A stretch of DNA of 64,000 nucleotides from Eimeria necatrix (taxonomy: Eukaryota > Apicomplexa > Conoidasida > Eucoccidiorida > Eimeriidae), in contig NW_013654191.1 of NCBI RefSeq assembly GCF_000499385.1, positions 1-64,000 on the forward strand, written 5' to 3'. Below the pieces are notes generated by a model. That model saw only the letters and a program-made list of their open reading frames with translations. It searched no databases and was not told where the DNA came from. How positions within the stretch are numbered: position 1 is the stretch's first letter; each line of letters opens with the position of its first letter. The translations under genes and the position numbers were made by a program. Below are positions 56,341 through 64,000 of the stretch, one piece after another.

Positions 56341-58309
56341 GTAAGTGCGCCTCCACGAAATTGGCACAACCGTCACCAACTTGTTTACTTTCCACTGTGC
56401 AGCTGCGTACAAGCTTCACTTCTTAGTGCTCTTCTCTTCACGACTGCCCAGCAGTGTTGGCCGCCCGGAAGAACTGCAGGATGGGCAATGGGTTGCTCGG
56501 TGCGGCAACAAGGAGAGGAGGCACAGAGCGCGTATACCAACATTTCTGCTTTGTAATTGAGGTCTAGCCTGCATTTGATTATATGGGGGGCTACGATACT
56601 CCCAACCTGTTAACAAACGCATTTGCCAAATGCGGAAGGAAAACCAACTTCTCTTGCTCTGGAGACAGAGGCTCCTCAAGGGCCAGACGAAATTCCCTTT
56701 CTGGCTCGCTCTCCACTTGAGACACAACAGCGCACGCGATATGCCGTTTGCCCGCACTGGTAAACTAATGGACAATGTTCTTACTCCTCAATTTGAACAC
56801 AGCCCCGAATAATTACTGCGGAGGCAGCCGAAGAACAACTAGTTTTTTGCATGCTGTACTGAAGATAAAGGGGCCTTTGAGGTACTAATAGGGACCTGGA
56901 GCTGCCAAGAACCCTGTAGCTCAGCAAGAACATGGAAAAATCGCCTTTTAGTCTGTCAGAGATAAGTGATGATCGGTTTGAAACTTCGTGGTTTCCAGAG
57001 TCCATCCCCATATGCCGTTTTGTGCACCTGTCTTCAGCACACTCTTAAGTCTTCTAGAGGCACTTTAGCTTGTTTCTGAATCCTGTATTACGAGCGCGCG
57101 CTGCCATTGTGGCGGTCTACATCAAGTTTGAGAAACGGATCCGAGGCTTTGATCAACCCTGAAAATTGTGGTGCTCTTGAAGTGTGCGAGCGCTTGAGTT
57201 TCGTTAGTGCGAAGCTTGGCTTGCAAAGATGAGATAGTGCGGGAAGGTGGCAGTTAAGTCCATTCCGGTGAGCGAACGATTGCTAAAGCGCCATCGACTG
57301 AGCGCTGTGGTAATTAGCACGTTAGTAAGCAGCAGTGGCAGTGCCATCGGTTTAAGCTACGCTCACTAGCTTGCTTTTAAAGCCATTCTGCACACCCACC
57401 TGGATGGCAATGCCGCGTACAACCGCTCTCCAAAGTTCTGCTCTCACTGAACGACAACCATTCATTCCGTTTTCTTAAGTCAAGTTGATCGAATCTGCCA
57501 ACTCATCATGTGCAGCTAGGGTTCTGCAAGACGGCGAAGTAACACTACTCAGGCTTTCCCTTTTGTAATTTCTCACGTTCTTCCACTGCTTTTTTCGGAA
57601 CATACGTGTCTGGTCCTGTATGTGCCTGTTCCCCGGACCTCAAATAAAAAAGTGATTGGAATAAATCAGCGGATGCAGATTCGTCATAGCTGTCTTGATG
57701 ACCTCAAAATCAGCCGCATTATAGCGGATGGCATAGGACAGGAGGAAAAACTTAGTTGGCTGAGAGCCTTACTCAAAAGAAAAAATGCGCGTACGTAATT
57801 TCACTCTATTGAAAAGTTTACGAGAATTTTACAGCAAGAGTTGAGGGGGACAGTGGCAGCTGCATAGCAGTCTACCACTTGCACTGCTTCATTGGCAGCA
57901 CACTGGATCTCGAACTCCAATCAGAAGGCGGCGCAGCAAGCAAATTACTTGTTTCCCCTACTGCTGAAGGCAAGTTGGCTCTCTTGTTTAGACCAAACGC
58001 CTCGGGCTGCTGACGCTACTGCCACTGATGATATTGGGCACTTGCGAAACAAGAAAAGCCCAGCGATGCGTACGCTCCTGTGTCGTACGACATAAGTGAT
58101 TAACTGGGCGGCAAAGGTTCATGCATCAATTGAATGTAAGGAGCACAGTTGTACGGTGCTTTTTGCCTTAAGGGTCGAAAATGCAAAGCAGCTGCTGAGC
58201 ACCACTTTACGGATTCTTCTTCTCTTTGCACATCCATGTAGCTACACAGCTATAATTTACCTGAGTGGCCATATGGCATACAACGACAATACTTAAAAAA
58301 GCACAAAAA

Positions 58310-59010
58310 GCCCTAGAAAAACTGTTGAAGCAAAGAAGACGGAAGGGGCAGGAGCGGAAGCCGAGCTCTGGAGACTCTCCTGTATAAGATCCCAAGTTTC
58401 GTCTCTGTTCGCAAACGTCAAACAGCAAAGAGACTGGTCCCCAGTAGCATGCTTTTGGGTTATGGAGAATAGCAAAAGGTGGCAGAGAATATACTGGTGT
58501 GCAAAACTGATAGTCAGTGCTTAGAGGGAAAGGAAATTGAAAGACAGACAGAGCAGCGCAAAAAATGAAAAGGCACAAGTTGGGTGGGTGCGAAGAACTG
58601 CAGAAGACTATCAAGCAATTGAACATGAGAACAACACCCAGGTTCACGAAAACCCCAAACAAAAAAATAATGAAACCAAGTGCAAAACAAGCAAAAAATA
58701 TCAGGCAAATAGAGAGACAGTGGAAGGTGGAACTAGCAGGAAGCACAATAGAGGCGGTGAAAATGGTTACAGGCACAGCAAACGACTGTAAGCTGCTGGC
58801 CCAACTCAGCAAATGGAAAGGGTGGAGGGAGCACGCTAAGGCCAGGCACAAGGACAAGCACAAGCCGGTGTGCAGCTGGACTTGACTGAAAACACTCAAA
58901 GCGCTATGGGGGAGCAAGCACAGGGTCTGGATTAAAAGGTAATGAAAAGGGGAACAACAAATAAAAGGGGAACAGTAAAGCAAAAATACATTCATAGGTG
59001 ATCAGACGAG
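58310..59010. repeat. Purine-rich tract next to SAG B
   Basis: A/G-rich + strand with GAAAGACAGACAGAGCAG and AAACAAGCAAAAAATATC, like the intronic tracts in the repeat-rich part. It abuts the 3' end of the minus-strand SAG gene. Confidence 0.55.
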
Positions 59011-59125
59011 CAAGTGCATGACATGCGGCAAAAACAAAAAACCTAAAAAGATACCCACGAAAGTTTGAGCATTTGAGCACAGAGAAGGCAAGCACAAGCA
59101 ACGACAGCAATATGGAAAAGATGTC

Positions 59126-60187
59126 CTACGAGAAGGGTCGCTTGCCCACGACGAGAGCAGCTGGATGAGTCAAACAGACAAGGGCCTTAAGAGTATCTCC
59201 AGATTCTGTGGACAAACGTCTCCCCAAGACGCCTGCGGGCTGAACAGCGTTAAGCTCTTCATCGGTCTCTTCCGATTCGCGCTGGTGCTCAATGTCTTCT
59301 CTAGCTGGTTCTTTTGAGGGTTGGCCTGCTTGATCAGCCGCCGTTTTTGGTGTTTCCGAGCCTGTGATAGATTCGGATTTTTCGGCCTTCTCCCCTTTTG
59401 CTTGTGGCACTTGTCCTGCCGAACTGAGTTTTCGAAAGTACGATCCGTGATCCCCATCTGTCACCGGGGTGGAAGTCGTAGTTGACGTGGGTGGAGGGCA
59501 GACGAAGAAAGCACAGTCCATGGTCGCTCCCTCATTAGGGTTGAAAAGCGCCACAAATGACCTGTTACGAGATCTCGCGTAGATACCTCCTTTATCGCTG
59601 GTGTACATGGCTGGAAGATCACCGAAGTTTACCCACGCCCCAGTCCAGTACTTAACTGCAATAGAGCAGTCGCCAGATTCCCCACTCTGGCTAGAGTAAG
59701 CATACGTGCCTTCTCTCCTATAGACAACGTCCTCGGGAGTAAAGGTCCGTCCCTGGCGGCGCATCACAAGAACAGACTCATACGGACAGGACAGTGACGC
59801 GACGGACTTAGGAGGAATTACGAACACGAATACGAGTACGAGGATAAGAAAATATTTCACCTTACCTCCCTCATAGTGCTACAAACCGTTTTGATATACT
59901 CTGCGTTGGTGAGGGGCAGCTCCTTTTGCTCATCTGTCTCCGCAGTAAACGGGTCAAGGCCAGCGCGTACTCGCACGTCGTTGAACTCATTAAGGCAGCT
60001 GACCCGGTCTGCAGGGCAAACTAACGAGACAAAAATAAGTATGAAAGAACATTTCTATAGTTAGTTTCGATTCAGGTGCAGGTCAACGCTTACCAGCCTT
60101 GTCCGCTGCAGAACCGCTCTCTGCGTGCCCACCGCGGCCGACACACAACAGCGAAACCGCCAAGAAAGTAATAGCGGAATATTTCAT
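59126..60187 (-). CDS. SAG-family surface antigen B
   Basis: Paralogue of SAG A in opposite orientation, 3' ends facing each other. Exons 60187-60094, 60008-59866 and 59806-59126; 305 residues; phases 1 and 0, identical to SAG A. Exon 1 encodes MKYSAITFLAVSLLCVGRGG, a signal peptide; an upstream in-frame ATG exists but the hydrophobic start at 60187 fits better. Exon 2: DRVSCLNEFNDVRVRAGLDP and KTVCSTMRE. Exon 3: YRREGTYAYSSQSGESGDC, AVKYWTGAWVNFGDLP, YARSRNRSFVALFNPN and MDCAFFVCPPP, followed by a Thr/Ser-rich linker, a long charged region and the shared end ALVCLTHPAALVVGKRPFS. Exon 3 could start further upstream, since the frame is open through intron 2, which encodes a hydrophobic stretch. 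Confidence 0.88.
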
Positions 60188-63100
60188 GTTCGCCGAGCCA
60201 AAATTAAAAAGTGATTTCAAAAAGGAGTCAAGGAAATGTATCATTCGAATGTGATGGCTGCTGTCAATTCGCCTCAATTTTGGAAGGCTACGTTGAGGAC
60301 GTGTCTGAGAACCTTGAGGCCGGTCCGCAGCTGATATGGTGCTCGACGTCGGCAAGAAGGCCTATTTCAAAGCAGTCAACTTTTTTTGTGACTGGTGAGC
60401 TTCGTTTAATAAGCATCTATTTTTGGGGGGCCACAACGTTTAAATAGGGCCACAAGAGCTCAGTGTCACGATCTAGAACAACCAGAACCTGCCACAGTGT
60501 GGAGTAACTATCACAAGCGGAATTTGTGCGACTTAGTGAGCGGCTAGTAAATTAAAACCGATGTAACTGCCGCTATTTTAAGTGAGCCATATCGAAAACA
60601 GTGCAACTACGGGGACTAGAACATCCCTCAAAGTTGAGCTGCTAGAACAAGGCTAGTCAACAGAACTTTCCTCGCTAATAAGCTATTTGCTCTCAGAAGT
60701 CTTGCGGCTCCGTCATAAATATAGTTGACTAGATCTTCAAACGGAGAATGCTTAAGGAGCTTCGCACTGTGAAACCGCAGCTCCAGCAAGAGGATATGCT
60801 TCTCCAACAGGTGTTTCCTTCCCTGCAGCACTACACCTTCGCCAACCTGGTGTTCGTGTTCTGGGATAACTACATCGTATACGCTGGAGTCCTCGAACTC
60901 CAGAGTGGCTAGGATGATGGGGCCCAAAGTAACTGTCAGCACCGGAGGAAGTAGAGCTGGGCATGAGGTATGTCGTGGCATTTGTCTCTGTAGTAGAGAA
61001 GACCTAGCGATTATGGAGCTAGACAAACGATACAAGGGAATAGTGCACGCTAATATCCCATCAATCTTCAAATGCTTTTTCTTCCCTCCTTTGTTTTCTG
61101 TTCTTGCATGCTTTGTCGCCTGTCCTTCAGTGTATCTATCTGCCTGTCTGTTGATTTTCGCGTTTGGACTGAACCTTATCTATATGTTTGCCCTTTTGTT
61201 CTTAACCTTGACTCTGCTTCTTTAAGTCTTTGCGTGCTTGTGTGCGCCCGCCAGAGGCAAAATCGCGCAACCAACTGTCTATAAAGTATATTGTTTTGGA
61301 AGATGAATGGATATGGTAGTGCGTGACGCAAAGTACAGGTTAGGTCAGAGCCTCTAGTGGCCTGAAATGGTGTCCAAAGCAAAGTAGCTTCTCAGGATCC
61401 CAAGCCAAACATTGCAAACGTAACCCGTATCAGTCGCATCGTGAAACAATTCTGCCTGTTCTTAGGGTTACTTTGTCAAAAGAACGCCATCAGCGATTGA
61501 GATATTGGCTTTCATCAGTAAAGAAAAAAAACGTCTCATCCCCAATGATACCTGATTTCGTTTTGTCTGCGCCTTTGATGTTCTAAACGCCTTGATCCAA
61601 CAAGTAAAGGCTACGAACACTGTATGGGATTCGCATTAAATGCCACTGAGGCAGAAAAAGCTCCCATACAGTTGAGACAAAGGACAACGAGCTGGGATCT
61701 TGCTTGCTTGCTTACTTCGAAGCATTGCTAGTTTTGTATGTATCCATCTTTTGAAGTCCATGCTCCCTTCTTCCCTCAATTTTCTATCAAGGGGCGTTTT
61801 GCTGAAGAAAATGCTGTTAAACACAAAAAGGTGCTGATAAACACTTCAGCTCTGCAGTTTCTAATGAGAAAAAGCGCACCCACTAAAAAGAGGAAGCTTC
61901 CTAGGTATTAAAGCCTGTTGCGACTGCACGCTTCACGCCTGCACCAAACCTTTTCGCTAAGCACTTGCCCTGCTGCCCTATTTTAGGCCTGCAAGTTCGG
62001 ATGGTGTTTTACTTCTATCTTGGCTGGCTTTGAGAACAGTCTCGATTTGCTCAAAGGAACTGTGCTCCATTCCACCATGCTTTCTGAGTACATTCCCGTT
62101 TGCAGTGTCTTGCTGCTGCTTGAGGGGCTCTAGTTCGGCCCCCACCACTACGAGTGCCATAGCCCGTTTTGGATTGTGACCAGCACAGTGGTGCTTCAGC
62201 GTCGCCACCGCACATCTTGCATGACCAGCTTATCGTGCCGTATTCTACCAAGTACTCTGCGGTGTGTCGCCACAGCGTATTACGGGGCAGCTGCCACCAC
62301 TTTCCGAGTGGCATTTTTTCTGGCGGCTGTCCGTCATCGGAGCGGAGGCTGCGATGTCAGGAAAGTTATCATCAAAGCGCTCTACCAGTTGTCCGTTTGA
62401 ATTTTCAAAGAGGTCTGTGCTTGCTTTGTTAAATTCTGCAGCGTGCTGTAAGGAAATACCTGCCTATTTAAGTTAAGTATGGCATACCACGGAGCAGGGT
62501 CGTAATTTCGCTTATAAAATCGCCCTAGTTCTTCATGTTGGTTCAGATCTGTTAAATTGGGACTCAGGTTACAGAGATGGTCCTCTTTAATGCCACAGTA
62601 TCTTCATTCTTCATTTGCGGAGTATTCCACTTTCCATGCAGCTCATCCGCTCCAGTTGTAGGTGCGACTTGATGGTGCTTCCAATATCGGGAACTATGGC
62701 AATAATCCTGTCACAGAGCTGGCTTCTTGTCAGGGGAATCTTGTATTCTGCAGTTGTTAAGCGCGGTAGCTTTCATTTCGGTTGGCTCCTTTCCCATCTT
62801 TTTCCCAGGAGTTTCGTGGTGCTCGTTCCTCAGTAGGTTGTAGGTTACAAATTTCCCTCCAAAATGCCGCTTGTTACCGGTAACAGTGCTTAGTTTTTAA
62901 TGCATTTGTATGGCTGGCGCTAAACCTGCATTTGAAAGTTTGCCCTTACCTAGGCACACGTACGAGCTGAACCCGGCCACGCGCTCCTCGCTCTTAGGCA
63001 CGCCGATGCCTGGAGGCGCGGACTGGGTACTTTAAGAATATTGTGGAGCTGCCATTACTTGTAGTGCGTCGAGTCCTGCTTAACTGTTACGTGTGCCCTT

Positions 63101-64000
63101 TCACAACAACCAGCTAACTTACGCCCACTTCGGAGCGACAAGCGTACCCCGCTTAATTCCATGATTAGAGGCAAAAAATGCATTGTTTCGAGAGCCGAAA
63201 GCTCTAAATAGCTCTCAGAACTGGACTCTGCTCGTAGTTCTGTTCGTACCGCCTAACTTTGTCCCGCGCAGGTTGCGCGTTCGTAGTGTAGGTACCTGCG
63301 TGCCTCGCCACTATTCCAGTTGCTACGGAGCTGATGGCAACCCTGAACCTACCATCAATGTGTTCATCTTAGACCTCCAACTTAAAGAACTGGGTCAATG
63401 TCAAACAAAAAGATGCAAAAAGTCCAACATTTGAAGGACAAAAAATAGTGGTGGACGAGCACAGCTCTCCGGTGCTCGCTGGCGGCCAGGGAGCCCCAAA
63501 TTCTCGCTTTTGCAGTCCCACAAAAGCCTTTTTGTCATAGTGTTTTATGGTTGTGAAATAACATTCTTTCGAGTCCTGATCCTTAAATACCACACCCAAA
63601 ATATATAGCACAAACGCTAGACGTGAAAATGCCGCAACCCTCTGCGCCTATCCCCGAACTTGGGGAATTTATTATTGCAAACAAAGACAAACTCAAGAAA
63701 AAAGGCTCGGAGGCAGAAATGAATAAGTGAGAAACCCACATCAAAGTCACATTGCGTTTATATCTAGGTCAAATCCGCCAAACCCAAGATCATGAATGCA
63801 GCGAACAGAACTTTCCAGTGATTTACTGCGGCATGAGCGCATACTGCATAAACACACTTGATTCTCCCCACTTAGCGCACACAGCCTTGCAGAGTGGAAG
63901 TTGTGTTTCGGTCTGAAGCAGCATTCTTCTGGAGTGTCAACAGCTTTGGACGCATTTCTAGTGGCCCTAAGTTGCCCTAGAAGCCCAACTGAAGACGCTG
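60188..64000. other. Right-hand region, no certain gene
   Basis: Repeat-poor. Fragments with protein-like composition: + strand about 60750-60910 (QEDMLLQQVFPSLQHYTFAN, then LVFVFWDNYIVYAGVLEL), overlapped by a 147-codon antisense frame (61071-60628); and minus-strand blocks between 61978 and 62830. 62900-64000 shows nothing convincing. Splice sites do not link these into one phase-consistent gene. Confidence 0.4.
61978..62435 (-). CDS. Possible minus-strand exon cluster, unknown
   Basis: Reading leftwards from an acceptor CTGCAG at 62436: FNKASTDLFENSNGQLVERF, FPDIAASAPMTDSRQKKC and a Cys-containing stretch to a stop at 62245. In another frame, from an AG near 62220: CAVATLKHHCAGHNPKRAMA, LVVVGAELEPLKQQQDTANG and a stop at 61978. 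Farther upstream (about 62770-62630) lies EYKIPLTRSQLCDRIIAIVP. The pieces are hydrophilic and Cys-bearing like a secreted domain, but I could not join them in phase. It may be a degenerate gene or one with unusual splice sites. Confidence 0.3.

Larger units (their letters stand above)
55507..59125. other. Long region between the two SAG genes
   Basis: No certain gene. One exon-like block is listed separately (56248-56340). The rest has AT-leaning unique sequence, no CAG runs, and a purine-rich tract at 58310-59010 whose complement gives a misleading 262-codon Cys/Phe/Leu-rich frame. Confidence 0.5.

Noticed and set aside
58207..58995. 262-codon minus-strand frame rich in Phe, Cys and Leu
   Set aside because: It is the complement of a purine-rich low-complexity tract; composition follows base content, with no motif or splice context.
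1..64000. tRNA, rRNA or CRISPR-like structures
   Set aside because: I looked for T-loop words (GGTTCGAATCC and variants), rRNA core sequences and regularly spaced direct repeats; none was found with matching partner structure.

Overview
This window is nuclear DNA of an apicomplexan coccidian, almost certainly an Eimeria species (E. tenella-like). The reasons are: intron-rich genes with GT..AG introns; CAG/CTG trinucleotide tracts everywhere that encode poly-Gln, poly-Ala and poly-Ser; degenerate telomere-like AGGGTTT islands inside genes; a uroporphyrinogen decarboxylase with a plastid-type leader; a flagellar axoneme gene; and two surface-antigen (SAG) genes of the Eimeria six-cysteine type. 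No prokaryotic, viral, CRISPR or transposase signature was found.

Layout. 1-5.6 kb is repeat-poor: the end of an unidentified gene, then RPL23 (+, four exons). 5.7-52.2 kb is repeat-rich and gene-dense: poly(ADP-ribose) glycohydrolase (+), uroporphyrinogen decarboxylase (-), TFIIF alpha (+), a very long SPAG17/PF6-like central-apparatus gene (+), the cyclophilin PPIL3 (-), a METTL/FAM86-type methyltransferase (+), a coiled-coil/C-terminal-anchor protein (-) and a GRAM-BEACH-WD40 protein of the NSMAF/FAN type (+). 52.2-64 kb is repeat-poor again and holds two SAG genes facing each other (54.4-55.5 kb +, 59.1-60.2 kb -), embedded in long stretches with little recognisable coding.

Gene models were built by joining conserved peptide blocks at GT..AG sites and checking reading phase. 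For RPL23, PARG, PPIL3, the BEACH gene, both SAGs and the catalytic part of UROD, every junction keeps phase. The genes do not form a pathway. They are housekeeping functions (translation, transcription initiation, heme synthesis in the plastid, ADP-ribose turnover, prolyl isomerisation, membrane traffic), one gene for the microgamete flagellum, and stage-specific surface antigens in the repeat-poor part.

The most interesting general signal is strand asymmetry of the trinucleotide repeats. On the coding strand, exons carry CAG-type runs while introns of the same genes carry CTG-type runs. No wholly new system is evident.
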